Source of the DNA: Acetobacteraceae bacterium
GTDB taxonomy: Bacteria; Pseudomonadota; Alphaproteobacteria; Acetobacterales; Acetobacteraceae
NCBI GenBank assembly: GCA_027482245.1
Contig: JAIXWG010000056.1
Span: 44,123-108,122, forward strand
Direction of reading: 5' to 3'
DNA: 64,000 nt
In this document: one piece after another, positions 1 to 8,853 of the stretch
Position numbering within the stretch: position 1 is the stretch's first letter
How the letters are laid out: the number at the start of each line of letters is the position of its first letter
Made by a program: the position numbers and the translations under genes
The notes under the pieces: generated by a model
What the model saw: the letters and a program-made list of their open reading frames with translations, nothing else
The model's database searches: none
What the model was told of the DNA's origin: nothing

Positions 1-61
1 TCTCCTCCGCCAAAGCGGGGATCGGGAGCATCAGCAGGGCGGCCAGGATGGCGGCGCGCAT
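1..61 (-). CDS. Exported protein, N-terminal fragment (cut by window edge)
   Basis: The first 20 codons of a gene leaving the window. They read as a signal peptide: MR, a hydrophobic Ala/Leu/Ile core, then PALA followed by EE, a typical signal peptidase I site. An AAGGAGAG Shine-Dalgarno lies just upstream of the ATG, inside the 14-base gap after the ggt stop codon, so the two genes are probably cotranscribed with ggt first. The mature protein is outside the window and its function cannot be called. Confidence 0.7.
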   Translation of the reverse strand, partial: MRAAILAALLMLPIPALAEE

Positions 62-75
62 GGTCGTTCTCTCCT

Positions 76-1755
76 TCAATCGCCGAGCGCTACACCTTCC
101 CGGCGGGGATCGGCGGCGCCGAGCAGGCCGTTCGGCGTGATGCGGATGGCGGTCAGGCCGGATTCGATCACGCGCACATCGGGACGATGGCCGCGGGCTT
201 CCAGGGCCGGGGCCAGCGCGGCCGCAGGGGTGCCGGCCTCCAGCTCCGTCAGCGCCGTGCCGACCACGCCGATGCGCGGAAGCGCCAGCGCCTCCGCCGG
301 CGGAAGGTTCCAATCCAGCATCGCGATGAGGGATTGCGCGACATGCCCGATGATGCGGGCACCGCCCGCCGAACCCAGCGCCAGCACCGCCCTTCCGCCG
401 GAATCCAGCACGATGGTGGGGGACATGGAGGAACGGGGCCGCTTGCCGGGCTCGACTCGGTTGGCGACGGGCCGCCCATCGGCTTCGGGGATGAAGCTGA
501 AATCCGTCAGTTCGTTGTTCAGCAGGAAGCCGCGGACGAAGATGCGGGCACCCATCACGGCCTCGATCGTCGTGGTCATGGAGACGACGTCGCCCCAGCC
601 ATCGACGATGGTGATGTGGCTGGTGCCGGCTTCGTAGTCGTTCTCCTGCGGCGCCAGCGATGCGTCCCGCCAGGGCGGGTTGCCGGCGCGGGGCGGGGCC
701 ATGGCGCGGTCGCGGTCGATCAGCTGGGCGCGGCCGGTGATGTAGCCGGCGTCGAGCAGCCCGCGCAGCGGCACGCGGACGAAATCGTCATCGGCGAGGT
801 AGAGGTTGCGATCCGCAAAGGCGAGGCGCGAGGCCTCCCCGATCAGATGCGCGGCGTCGAGACTGCCGGGGGCGAGCCCGCGCAGGTCGAAGTGTTCCAG
901 CAGGCCGAGGATCTGGCCAACCGCGACGGCGCCGGAACTCGGCGGGCCCATGCCGCAGAGCCGGAAGACGCGATAGGGCGCGCAGACGGGGTCGCGGCGG
1001 CGGGGCTGGTAGCCGGCGATGTCGGCCTCCGTCATGCCGCCGGGATTGGCATGGCCCTGGACGGCGACGGCGATGTCCTGCGCGATGGGGCCGCGATGGA
1101 AGGCATCCGCCCCCTCCACCGCCACGACGCGGAGCGTCGCGGCGAGCGCGGGGTTGCGCAGCATGGTGCCGGGCGCATGGGCGTTGCCGTCCGCGTCGAA
1201 GAAATAGGCCCGCGCGCCGGGGTCACGCCGCAGGCTTTCGGCATTGGCGGCCGCGGCGGCGGCCATGCGGCGCGGCACGGGGAAGCCCTGTTCGGCCAGG
1301 CGGATGGTGGGCGCCATCAGCTGCGCCCAGGCCAGCTTGCCATGTTCCCGGTGGGCGGCTTCCAGCATGCGGAGCAGCCCGGGCACGCCGACGCTGCGCC
1401 CGCCCTCCATCGCCTGGGCGAAGGGCATGGGCGTGCCGTCGGGGCGCAGGAACAGGCCGGGCGTGGCGGCGGCGGGCGCGGTCTCCCGCCCATCCCAGGT
1501 CGTCACCGCCTGGCTTTCGCTGTCGTAATGCAGCATCAGCCCGCCGCCGCCGATGCCGGCGGCCTGCGGTTCCGTCAGCGTCAGCATGACGGCGGCGGCG
1601 ATGGCGGCGTCCGTGGCGCTGCCGCCGGCGCGCAGGATCTCCAGCGCGGCTTCCGTCGCGGGCGGGCTGGCGGTGGCGGCCATGTGCTGGCGCGCCGGCG
1701 TCTGGGCCCCGGCGGGGATCGTCAGGGTCAGGAGGAACAGCAGGACGAATCGCAT
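76..1755 (-). CDS. ggt: Gamma-glutamyltransferase (periplasmic)
   Basis: Ntn-hydrolase that cleaves or transfers gamma-glutamyl groups of glutathione and similar amides, made as a proenzyme that cuts itself before a catalytic Thr. The frame opens at a GTG (1764); I prefer the ATG at 1755 because it begins a clean signal peptide (MRFVLLFLL to GAQ). The expected nucleophile is the Thr of GTSHITIVD, near residue 378, followed by the family blocks LLNNELTDFS, EPGKRPRSSMSPT and GSAGG. The length of 559 aa is normal for the family. It is the best canonical member of the three GGT-family proteins in this window. It is divergent from yraN, 38 bases away. Confidence 0.93.
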   Translation of the reverse strand: MRFVLLFLLTLTIPAGAQTPARQHMAATASPPATEAALEILRAGGSATDAAIAAAVMLTLTEPQAAGIGGGGLMLHYDSESQAVTTWDGRETAPAAATPGLFLRPDGTPMPFAQAMEGGRSVGVPGLLRMLEAAHREHGKLAWAQLMAPTIRLAEQGFPVPRRMAAAAAANAESLRRDPGARAYFFDADGNAHAPGTMLRNPALAATLRVVAVEGADAFHRGPIAQDIAVAVQGHANPGGMTEADIAGYQPRRRDPVCAPYRVFRLCGMGPPSSGAVAVGQILGLLEHFDLRGLAPGSLDAAHLIGEASRLAFADRNLYLADDDFVRVPLRGLLDAGYITGRAQLIDRDRAMAPPRAGNPPWRDASLAPQENDYEAGTSHITIVDGWGDVVSMTTTIEAVMGARIFVRGFLLNNELTDFSFIPEADGRPVANRVEPGKRPRSSMSPTIVLDSGGRAVLALGSAGGARIIGHVAQSLIAMLDWNLPPAEALALPRIGVVGTALTELEAGTPAAALAPALEARGHRPDVRVIESGLTAIRITPNGLLGAADPRREGVALGD

Positions 1756-1793
1756 GTGGTTCACCGCGTGTGGCGGCGATAGCCTAGGACACG

Positions 1794-2162
1794 ATGCGCA
1801 ACCCCGTCATGCGTCAGGCCTCGGAGGCACGCGGGAGGCACGCCGAAAGCCAGGCCAGCGCGGCGTTGGCCGCGGACGGCTTCGTGGAGGTCGCGCGGCG
1901 CGTCCGCACCGGCGTGGGTGAGATCGACCTGGTCGTGGAGCGCAACGGCCTGCTGGTCTTCGTCGAGGTCAAGGCGCGGGCGACATTGGGGGAGGCCGCG
2001 GTCGCGCTCGGCCCGCGCCAGCAGGCGCGGCTGATGGCGGCCGGCGAGGCCTGGATGGCCGCCAATCCCGGCCATGGGACGGCAGGCGTGCGGTTCGACC
2101 TGCTGCTGGTGGATGGCGCGGGGCGGGTGCGGCGCATCGCCGATGTCATCCGGGCCTGGTGA
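1794..2162 (+). CDS. yraN: YraN family (UPF0102) nuclease-like protein
   Basis: A 122-residue protein with the signature of UPF0102: GEIDLVV (Glu43, Asp45) followed by FVEVKAR (Glu58, Lys60). This is the E/D...ExK core of a restriction-endonuclease-like fold. The cellular role of the family is not settled, though a DNA or RNA processing role is usually assumed. A second ATG lies five codons in, so the start is slightly uncertain. The stop overlaps the start of the next gene (TGATG at 2160-2164), which implies translational coupling. Confidence 0.9.
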   Translation: MRNPVMRQASEARGRHAESQASAALAADGFVEVARRVRTGVGEIDLVVERNGLLVFVEVKARATLGEAAVALGPRQQARLMAAGEAWMAANPGHGTAGVRFDLLLVDGAGRVRRIADVIRAW

Positions 2163-2646
2163 TGCCGCTCGGGATCATCCTTCGCCTGGATGATGCCGCC
2201 GCCGTCGCGGTGCGCGCCGTCGCGCAGCGGCTGCGGGCCGAGGCGCCGCCGCCGGACTATCCGCCGCATGTCACGCTGGTGCGCACCGAGGATGAGAAGG
2301 CCGCGCCCCGGCTGCACGCGGCGATGCGCGTCCTGCGATCGACACCGCTGCCCATCCGGCTGGATGCGGTACGCCACTTCGCGGGCCCGCCGCCCATCTG
2401 CTGGCTGGCGCCAGCGCCGGATGCGGCGCTGGCGGCGTGTCATGCCGCGCTGGTCGCGGCACTCGCGGGGCTGGCGCTGCATCCGCACAGCCTGGCCCCG
2501 GACTGGACGCCGCATGTCACGCTCTTCACCGGGGAGGCGCCCGGCGGCCCCGTGAGACCATCGAGGGCTGGCTGGTCGCGGCGGAACTGGTGCGCTTTCC
2601 GCCGCCGCTCCTTCTTGCTCGGCAGGCGCTCAGCCCGGCGGCGTGA
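2162..2646 (+). pseudogene. 2'-5' RNA ligase (2H phosphoesterase) family protein, frameshifted
   Basis: Two His-x-Thr motifs of the 2H phosphoesterase superfamily are present, PPHVTLV (His36) and TPHVTLF (His118), as in LigT/ThpR 2'-5' RNA ligases. The frame is good to about 2547 (GEAPGG) and then becomes Arg-rich low-quality sequence. The natural C-terminus, RETIEGWLVAAELVRF to QALSPAA and a stop at 2644-2646, sits in another frame. One base lost from the C run at 2548-2551 would explain this. As written the reading frame runs on to 2917 through panC antisense. Either a recent mutation or a sequencing error; both catalytic motifs lie before the break. The corrected 3' end would overlap panC by 17 bases. 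Confidence 0.75.
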
Positions 2647-3469
2647 AGGCCATGTTGTCCAGCAGCCGCACATCGCCGAGCCGCGCCGCGGCGAGCAGCC
2701 GGCCGGGGCCGGATTGCCAGGGGCGCAGCGTCTCCGGCTCCACCAGCGCCAGGTAGTCCGGCGCGAAGCCCGCGGCGCGCAGCTGGTCCTGCGCATCGGT
2801 CAGCACGGGCTCGGCCGGCGCGCCGTTCGCGATGCGCTCCAGAGCATCGCGCATCAGCTTCGGCAGCAGCGGCGCCAGTGCGCGCTCCGACGCGCTGAGG
2901 CGGATGTTGCGGGATGACATGGCGAGGCCATCGGCCTCCCGCACCGTCCCGTGCGGGATGATGCGGATGGGCAGGTCGAGGTCCGCGACGACGCGCTTCA
3001 CCAGCTGCAATTGCTGCCAGTCCTTCTCCCCGAAGACGGCGCAATCCGCGCCGGTCTGGCTGAACAGCTTGGTGCAGACGGTGGCGACGCCACGGAAATG
3101 GCCGGGGCGGGCCGTGCCCTCGAAGCCCTCCGCCGGGCCTGTCACCTCGATCGTGGTGGCGGCGCCGGGGGGATACATGGTGGGCACATCGGGCATCCAG
3201 ACGAGGTCGGTGCCGAGCGATTCCAGCTTGCGCAGATCGCCTGCCTCGTCGCGGGGATAGCGGGCCAGGTCCTCGGTGGGCAGGAACTGCAGCGGGTTGA
3301 CGAAGATGGAGACGACGACTGCTTCCGCATGGCGCCGCGCCTCCGTCACCAGGGCCAGGTGTCCTTCATGCAGCGCCCCCATGGTGGGGACCAGGGCGAG
3401 GCGCTGGCCGGCCATGCGGCAGGCGGCGGTGGCGGCGCGCAACGCCGCAAGGTCGCGGATGACCCGCAT
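2630..3469 (-). CDS. panC: Pantothenate synthetase (pantoate--beta-alanine ligase)
   Basis: Condenses pantoate with beta-alanine using ATP, the last step of pantothenate synthesis in the cytosol. Diagnostic blocks are the nucleotide-binding PTMGALHEGHLALV near residues 29-42, IFVNPLQF, RPGHFRGVATV, FGEKDWQQL and the MSSRN loop that corresponds to the KMSKS site. The 279 aa length is typical. The start ATG is immediately followed by the family N-terminus. panB and panD are not in the window, so it stands alone, convergent with the frameshifted 2H phosphoesterase gene. Confidence 0.96.
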   Translation of the reverse strand: MRVIRDLAALRAATAACRMAGQRLALVPTMGALHEGHLALVTEARRHAEAVVVSIFVNPLQFLPTEDLARYPRDEAGDLRKLESLGTDLVWMPDVPTMYPPGAATTIEVTGPAEGFEGTARPGHFRGVATVCTKLFSQTGADCAVFGEKDWQQLQLVKRVVADLDLPIRIIPHGTVREADGLAMSSRNIRLSASERALAPLLPKLMRDALERIANGAPAEPVLTDAQDQLRAAGFAPDYLALVEPETLRPWQSGPGRLLAAARLGDVRLLDNMAFTPPG

Positions 3470-3547
3470 GGTGATGGCTTCTCCCGGGCTTGTTGCGCGG
3501 GAGAGTGGGTGTGGCGGGGGCGGGGCGGCAAGGGCGGCGGGCGCGGA

Positions 3548-5056
3548 TCACCCATTCCGCCCGGGCATCCGATGCCGGAAGGCCAGCGCCTCCGCCACAT
3601 GCGCGCGGCCGGTGCGCGGCAGGCCCCCGAGGTCGGCGATGGTGCGCGCCACGCGCAGCGCGCGGACGGTGCCGCGGGTGGAGAGGCGGAGCCGCGTGCT
3701 GGCGGTTTCCAGCAGCTGCAGCGCCTCGGCATCGGCGGTCGCTTGCAGCGCGTCCCACTCGGCTTCCGCGTTGCAGCGTGCCCCACCGCGGGCACGCTGC
3801 CGGTCGCGCGCAGCGGCGACGCGGGCGGCGACCGTGGCGGAGGTTTCGCCGGCGGGCGCGCGGGCGAGTTCGGCGGGGGGCAGGGGCTGGATCTCGATCG
3901 TCAGGTCCATGCGGTCCAGCAGCGGGCCCGACAGGCGCATCTGGTAGTCCTGCCCGCATCCCGGCACCTTGGCGCATTCCCGCGCGGGATCACCGAGATA
4001 GCCGCAGCGGCAGGGATTCATCGCCGCGATGCACTGGAAGCGCGCGGGGTAGGTCACGTGGGCATTGGCGCGGCTGATCGTGGTGCGGCCGGTCTCCATG
4101 GGCTGGCGCAGCGCTTCCAGCGCCGGCCTCGGGAATTCGGGCCATTCGTCCAGGAACAGCACACCGAGATGCGCCAGGCTGATCTCGCCCGGCCGCGCGC
4201 GATGCCCGCCGCCGACCAGCGCGGCGACGGAGGCGCTGTGATGCGGCTCCCGGAAGGGCGGACGGCGCAGCAGCAGGCCGTCTTCCAGCATCCCCGCCAC
4301 GGAATGCACCAGGGAGACGTCCAGCGCCTCCGCCGGCGTCAGGTCCGGCAGCAGGCCGGGCAGGCGGGCGGCGAGCATCGATTTCCCGGCACCTGGCGGG
4401 CCGACCATGAGGAGGTTGTGGCCACCGGCGGCGGCGATCTCCAGCGCCCGCTTGGCGCTTTCCTGGCCACGAACCTCACTGAGGCAGGCGACCTTCTGGA
4501 CGCGGTCGTCCAGCCGCGGCGGCGCGGGGGCGGAGAGGGTCTGGGTGCCGCGAAAATGGTTGATCAGCGCCGGCAGGTCGGGCGGCGCCAGCACCTGGAT
4601 GCGCCCGGCCCAGGCCGCTTCCGGTCCCTGCCGTTCGGGGCAGACCAGGCCGAGTTCGCGGGCACTCGCCGCCATTGCCGCCGGCAGCACCCCGGCCACC
4701 GGCGCCAGCGTGCCGTCCAGCGCCAACTCGCCGAGCGCCGCGAAATCCGCGAGTTCGTCGCGCGCCAGGATCTCCATGGCGGCGAGCACGCCGAGCGCGA
4801 TGGGCAGGTCGAAATGGCTGCCCTCCTTCGCCAGGTCGGCCGGCGCCATGTTCACGAGGACCCGCTTCGGCGGCAGCGACAGGCCGATGGCGGTCAGCGC
4901 GGCGCGGACACGCTCACGCGACTCGCCGACGGCCTTGTCCGGCAGCCCGACGACGAGGAAGGCGGGCAGGCCCGGCGCGATCTGGACCTGGACCTCGACA
5001 GGCAGGGCCTCGACGCCGCTGAAGGCGAAGGTCTGGATCCGGGCGATGGTGCTCAT
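3548..5056 (-). CDS. comM: YifB/ComM family AAA+ ATPase (Mg-chelatase-like)
   Basis: A 502-residue ComM-type ATPase. In naturally competent bacteria ComM is a hexameric helicase promoting branch migration during transformation; in many other species the role is untested. Seen here: the N-terminal Lon-protease-like half (VEVQVQIAPGLPAFLVVGLPD), Walker A GPPGAGKSML at residues 219-228, Walker B LGVLFLDEWPEF, the CRCGYLGDP zinc-like cluster and the C-terminal LSTRGTVRALRVARTIAD block. The ATG at 5056 (MSTIARIQTF) is preferred to an upstream one because family members begin there. Confidence 0.93.
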   Translation of the reverse strand: MSTIARIQTFAFSGVEALPVEVQVQIAPGLPAFLVVGLPDKAVGESRERVRAALTAIGLSLPPKRVLVNMAPADLAKEGSHFDLPIALGVLAAMEILARDELADFAALGELALDGTLAPVAGVLPAAMAASARELGLVCPERQGPEAAWAGRIQVLAPPDLPALINHFRGTQTLSAPAPPRLDDRVQKVACLSEVRGQESAKRALEIAAAGGHNLLMVGPPGAGKSMLAARLPGLLPDLTPAEALDVSLVHSVAGMLEDGLLLRRPPFREPHHSASVAALVGGGHRARPGEISLAHLGVLFLDEWPEFPRPALEALRQPMETGRTTISRANAHVTYPARFQCIAAMNPCRCGYLGDPARECAKVPGCGQDYQMRLSGPLLDRMDLTIEIQPLPPAELARAPAGETSATVAARVAAARDRQRARGGARCNAEAEWDALQATADAEALQLLETASTRLRLSTRGTVRALRVARTIADLGGLPRTGRAHVAEALAFRHRMPGRNG

Positions 5057-5120
5057 TCGCCCAAGCCTGTGGTGTATTCGCGCTCCGATCAATGCCTGGT
5101 TGATGAAGATCGGGTCGATT

Positions 5121-6029
5121 CTACCTCAACGTTGCGGGGCCGGCCGCCCAGGGCGGGCGGAACCGGTTGAACTCCGCCGCGCGCTGGCGTTCAAGCACGC
5201 TGAAGACGCCATGGATCAGGTGGAAGGCATCGCCGGTCGTCAACTCCGCGCAGGCGGAGACAAGGGCGCTGCCATGGCCGGTGAAATGGATCAGCGGCGG
5301 TGATCGCGCGCCAAGCTCGCGCCGCATGCGTTCGGGCAGCCATGAACCGGGCGCCGGGCGCCGGTTCGCCTCCGCATTCAGCGCGTCGAGATCGGTATCC
5401 CGCGGAACCGTTGGCGGGAGGGACAGAAAGCGGAGGGGACAGGCCCGCAGCGGCTCGTCGCCCCACCCCTCGCCCGAGGTGTCGCGGCCGATGTCGCTGA
5501 TGACGAGGTCGAAGGGTTGCGCGCGCGCCTCCCGCATCTCGTGCAACGCTTCGTCATTGCTGCGCGCGAAGCGGATGGAGATGCCCGCCCATTGGAAGAA
5601 CTGGATCAGGTTGTTGTTGCCGGCCGGGTTGTCATCGACCCACAGGATGACGGCGCCCGACAGCACCGGCCTGACCCAGTTCGCGCGTGCCTGCACCGAT
5701 TCAAGCTGGCCCGGTTCCAGGGAATAGCCGCCTGGCCGGGCGGGATTTGCGATCGGCAGCGCCGTCAGCGGTGCGCGTTCGATGGAGACCCCGAAACCGC
5801 TCAGCTTCTGCGCATCGCGAAGCAGGGCCTCGATCGCGCCGCGCCCGTCCCATGCGACGACGACCGCGGCGATTATGAGGGCGCCGATGGTGAGCGACCT
5901 GGCGATGGAGAGAACGGAGCCCGTCGCCTCGGCCACCCGGGCCAGCCATTCATTGAATGATCGATGAGGGGGCGAAGGCGCTTCACGATCCGGCAGGCCC
6001 GGTGACCGCCCGGCATTCGACTCCGACAT
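5121..6029 (-). CDS. Membrane-anchored receiver-like protein, function unknown
   Basis: 302 aa. Residues about 45-60 form one strong transmembrane helix (IGALIIAAVVVAW) after a polar Pro-rich N-terminus. Residues about 127-240 look like a response-regulator receiver domain: strand plus acidic pair ILWVDDNPAGNN (Asp132, Asp133), then LVISDIG with Asp179 as the likely phospho-acceptor, then IHFTGHGS. The conserved Lys expected after the last motif is not apparent. There is no output domain, histidine kinase or DNA-binding domain, and no kinase gene nearby. The WVDDNP plus NN pattern resembles receiver-like domains in some conflict or signalling proteins, but I cannot assign a role. Confidence 0.7.
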   Translation of the reverse strand: MSESNAGRSPGLPDREAPSPPHRSFNEWLARVAEATGSVLSIARSLTIGALIIAAVVVAWDGRGAIEALLRDAQKLSGFGVSIERAPLTALPIANPARPGGYSLEPGQLESVQARANWVRPVLSGAVILWVDDNPAGNNNLIQFFQWAGISIRFARSNDEALHEMREARAQPFDLVISDIGRDTSGEGWGDEPLRACPLRFLSLPPTVPRDTDLDALNAEANRRPAPGSWLPERMRRELGARSPPLIHFTGHGSALVSACAELTTGDAFHLIHGVFSVLERQRAAEFNRFRPPWAAGPATLR

Positions 6030-6124
6030 CCGCGTCGCTCCACGATGGACGATGGCGGGCCGGGCGGCTTCCGCCCCAACCCTGCGCCATCAGGCCGTGC
6101 GCCACGAATCGCCGGCAAGCCGCA

Positions 6125-7159
6125 TCATGCGCCGTTCCATCCGCCCATGAAACGGACCAGCAGTGTGCCCAACCGATCGACGTTGTAGCCGCCCTCCTGG
6201 ATGATCGCCGTCGGCAGACCGGCCTTCGCGATCATGGCGCCGGCGCGGGCGAAGCCATCCTCCGTCACGGACAGCGCGTTCAGCGGCTCGTGCTCGCTGG
6301 CGTCGAAGCCGAGGGAGACGACCAGTGCCTCCGCCCCGAACTGCCGGATCGCGGCCAGGCCGTGCTCGATGGCGGGCAGCCAGGCGGCATCCCCGGAGCC
6401 GATGGCAAGCGGCAGGTTCAGGTTGCAGGCAAGGCCGGCGCCGCCGCCCCGCTCCCCGTGGTAGCCGACATACCAGGGGTAGTAGCCGGTGGGGTCGCCA
6501 TGGACGGAGACGGTGAGGACATCCGGCCTGTCCCAGAAGATGCCCTGTGTGCCGTTGCCGTGGTGGCTGTCGATGTCGAGCACGGCGACGCGTTCGGCAC
6601 CTGCGCGGCGCAGCGCCTCCACCGCAATGGCGGCGTTGTTGAGGTAGCAGTGGCCGCCCGCGCGCGCGGCGTAGGTGTGGTGGCCGGGCGGCCGACAGAG
6701 GGCGTAGGCGGTGCGGCCAGCGGCGGCTTCCTCCGCGGCCGCCAGCGCGCAGGCGGCGGCGCCGAGGCTCGCTGCCCAGGTGCCGGGGCCGATCGGGCAG
6801 GCGGTGTCGGCGGTGTACCAGCCGATGCGGCCGATCAGGCCGGTGGGGCAGGGCGCGCCCTGGGCCAGCATCTCCGGGCTGGGGTGGACATTCGCCACGA
6901 TCTCCGGCCCCGCGCCGGGCAGCGCGGCCCATTCGGCGGGGGCGTCGCGCAGGAAGTCGAGGAAGGCGGCGGGGTGCACGGCCTCCAGCGCCTCCCTCGG
7001 CGCATCGGGCGGCGTCAGGGGTGGCAGGCCGAGGCGGTGCAAGCCTTCCATCAGCGACGCCGCGCGGGCCGGCACTTCGAAGTTGGGGCGCACCTGGCCG
7101 CGCATCAGGAAGAAGCGCGGGCTGTGCAATTCCTGGGCAGGATGGGCGAAGGTTTTCAT
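6125..7159 (-). CDS. Acetylpolyamine amidohydrolase / class II histone deacetylase family
   Basis: A 344-residue zinc deacetylase of the arginase/deacetylase fold. The family signatures are clear: RPPGHHTYAARAGGHCYLNNAAIA, the zinc-binding DIDSHHGNGT, and SLGFDASEHEPL. The N-terminus (HSPRFFLMRGQVRPNFEVPARA) is like bacterial acetylpolyamine amidohydrolases, which remove acetyl groups from N-acetyl polyamines. That substrate is a family-level inference. It is divergent from the peptide ABC transporter operon, with 89 bases between starts, so both may share a control region; a link to transporter substrate catabolism is possible but not shown. Confidence 0.87.
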   Translation of the reverse strand: MKTFAHPAQELHSPRFFLMRGQVRPNFEVPARAASLMEGLHRLGLPPLTPPDAPREALEAVHPAAFLDFLRDAPAEWAALPGAGPEIVANVHPSPEMLAQGAPCPTGLIGRIGWYTADTACPIGPGTWAASLGAAACALAAAEEAAAGRTAYALCRPPGHHTYAARAGGHCYLNNAAIAVEALRRAGAERVAVLDIDSHHGNGTQGIFWDRPDVLTVSVHGDPTGYYPWYVGYHGERGGGAGLACNLNLPLAIGSGDAAWLPAIEHGLAAIRQFGAEALVVSLGFDASEHEPLNALSVTEDGFARAGAMIAKAGLPTAIIQEGGYNVDRLGTLLVRFMGGWNGA

Positions 7160-7248
7160 GGACGCGACGGTAAGGGCCCCCGCGCGGCCTTGTCCATGCG
7201 ATGCCGGGCGGCGTAGCGTTCGCCAACGAGGTTGGGAGACTTCACCAG

Positions 7249-8850
7249 ATGAGCATTTCGCGCCGCGGCCTCATGGCCGCCACCGCCGCCGCCGCGGGCA
7301 TGGGTCCAACGCTCATGCGGGTGGAGGATGCGCTGGCGCAGGGCATCCAGCCCCGCCGCGGCGGGACGCTTACGACGATCCTGCAGCCGGAGCCGCCGGT
7401 GCTGCAGATCGGCGTGAACAACCAGGGGCCGACGCTGATCGCGGCGGGCAAGATCTTCCAGGGCCTGGTGAAGTTCAGCCCGACGCTGGAGCCGCTGCCG
7501 GAACTCGCGGAGAGCTGGACCATCAGCCCCGACGCGTTGACCTACACCTTCAAGCTGCGGAACAACGTGAAATTCCATGACGGCACGCCGATGACGGCGG
7601 ATGACGTCATCTTCTCCATCATGAAGTTCCACATGGAGGTGGCGCCCCGCGCCCGGGCCATCTTCCAGCGCATCGACAAGGCGGAAGCGCCGGACGCGCA
7701 CACGGTGGTGCTGACGCTGAAGGCGCCCTTCGAGCCCTTCCTGCTGATGTTCGACGTCACCGCCTGCGCCATCGTGCCGAAGCACCTCTTCGACGGGCAG
7801 GACTACCGCACGGCGCCCGCCGTGCAGCGCCCGGTCGGCACCGGGCCGTTCCGCTTCGCCGAATGGCAGCGCGGCAACTTCATCCGGCTGGAGCGTTTCG
7901 CCGACTACTGGAAGCCGGGCCAGCCCTACCTGGACGCGATCATCTACCGGATTGTCCCCGACAGCCAGTCGCGACGCCTGGCGCTGGAGACCGGCCAGGT
8001 GCTGATGACCGCCGCCGGCGACATCGAGCCCTTCGACACGCCCGCGCTGCGCGCCCGCCCGAACCTGGAGGTGCTGACGACGGGCTGGGAATACTTCTCA
8101 CCCCTCAGCTGGATCGAGACCAACCACCGCGTCGCGCCGCTCGGCGACATCCGCGTGCGCCAGGCGATAAGCCGCGCCATCGACCGCAACTTCATCGCGC
8201 AGCGGCTCTGGTTCAACATCGGCAAGCCGGCGACGAATCCCGTGGCCAGCACGACCAAGTTCCATGATCCGAGCGCCCGCATCGCGGGTTATGACCCTCG
8301 CGCGGCGATGCAGCTGCTGGATGCCGCGGGGCTGCGGCCGAACGCCCAGGGCGTGCGTGCCACCATCAAGCACCTGGTGCTGCCCTATGGTGAGGTCTGG
8401 ACGCGGTTGGCGGAATACCTCCGCCAGTCGCTCCGCCAGGTCGGCATCCAGCTGGAGCTGGAGAGCACCGATGCCGGCAGCTGGGCGCGGCGGATCGGGG
8501 CCTGGGAATACGAGACCTCGATCAACTTCGTCTACCAGTTCGGCGACCCGACGCTGGGCGTGGAGCGGACCTATGTGTCGTCCAACATCCAGCGCGTGAC
8601 CTTCACCAACACCGGCGGCTATTCCAACCCGCGCGTGGACCAGCTTTTTGCCGCCGCGCGTGACGGGCAGACGGCAGAGCAGCGCCGCGTCGCCTTCAGC
8701 GAGGTGCAGAAGATCCTGGTGGAGGAGGTGCCGCAGATCTGGCTGATGGAAATGGCCTTCCCGACCATCCATGACAAGCGCGTGCAGAATGCGGTCCGGC
8801 TCGGCACCGGCGTGCATGCGAGCTACGACGACGTGTTCCTGACAGCCTGA
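7249..8850 (+). CDS. ABC transporter substrate-binding protein, dipeptide/oligopeptide type
   Basis: Periplasmic binding protein of the SBP_bac_5 (DppA/OppA) family, 533 aa. The ATG at 7249 gives a Tat-like export signal (SRRGLMAATAAAAGMG, cleavage near DALAQG); upstream frame extension has no signal character. Family features include LAESWTISPDALTYTFKLR, the FHDGTPMTADDV block and RQAISRAIDR. First gene of a tightly packed operon encoding two permeases, a double ATPase and three hydrolases, so it probably captures a peptide or related amide that those enzymes then break down. A GGGAG sequence precedes the start. Confidence 0.92.
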   Translation: MSISRRGLMAATAAAAGMGPTLMRVEDALAQGIQPRRGGTLTTILQPEPPVLQIGVNNQGPTLIAAGKIFQGLVKFSPTLEPLPELAESWTISPDALTYTFKLRNNVKFHDGTPMTADDVIFSIMKFHMEVAPRARAIFQRIDKAEAPDAHTVVLTLKAPFEPFLLMFDVTACAIVPKHLFDGQDYRTAPAVQRPVGTGPFRFAEWQRGNFIRLERFADYWKPGQPYLDAIIYRIVPDSQSRRLALETGQVLMTAAGDIEPFDTPALRARPNLEVLTTGWEYFSPLSWIETNHRVAPLGDIRVRQAISRAIDRNFIAQRLWFNIGKPATNPVASTTKFHDPSARIAGYDPRAAMQLLDAAGLRPNAQGVRATIKHLVLPYGEVWTRLAEYLRQSLRQVGIQLELESTDAGSWARRIGAWEYETSINFVYQFGDPTLGVERTYVSSNIQRVTFTNTGGYSNPRVDQLFAAARDGQTAEQRRVAFSEVQKILVEEVPQIWLMEMAFPTIHDKRVQNAVRLGTGVHASYDDVFLTA

Positions 8851-8853
8851 GGC

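Noticed and set aside
2540..2560. Programmed frameshift in the 2H phosphoesterase gene
   Set aside because: No slippery heptamer followed by a structured element and no internal Shine-Dalgarno at the right place; a one-base loss in the C run is simpler.
5121..6029. Link of the receiver-like protein to a defence system
   Set aside because: Neighbours are comM and an acetylpolyamine amidohydrolase gene; no nuclease, TIR, cyclase or ATPase effector partner.
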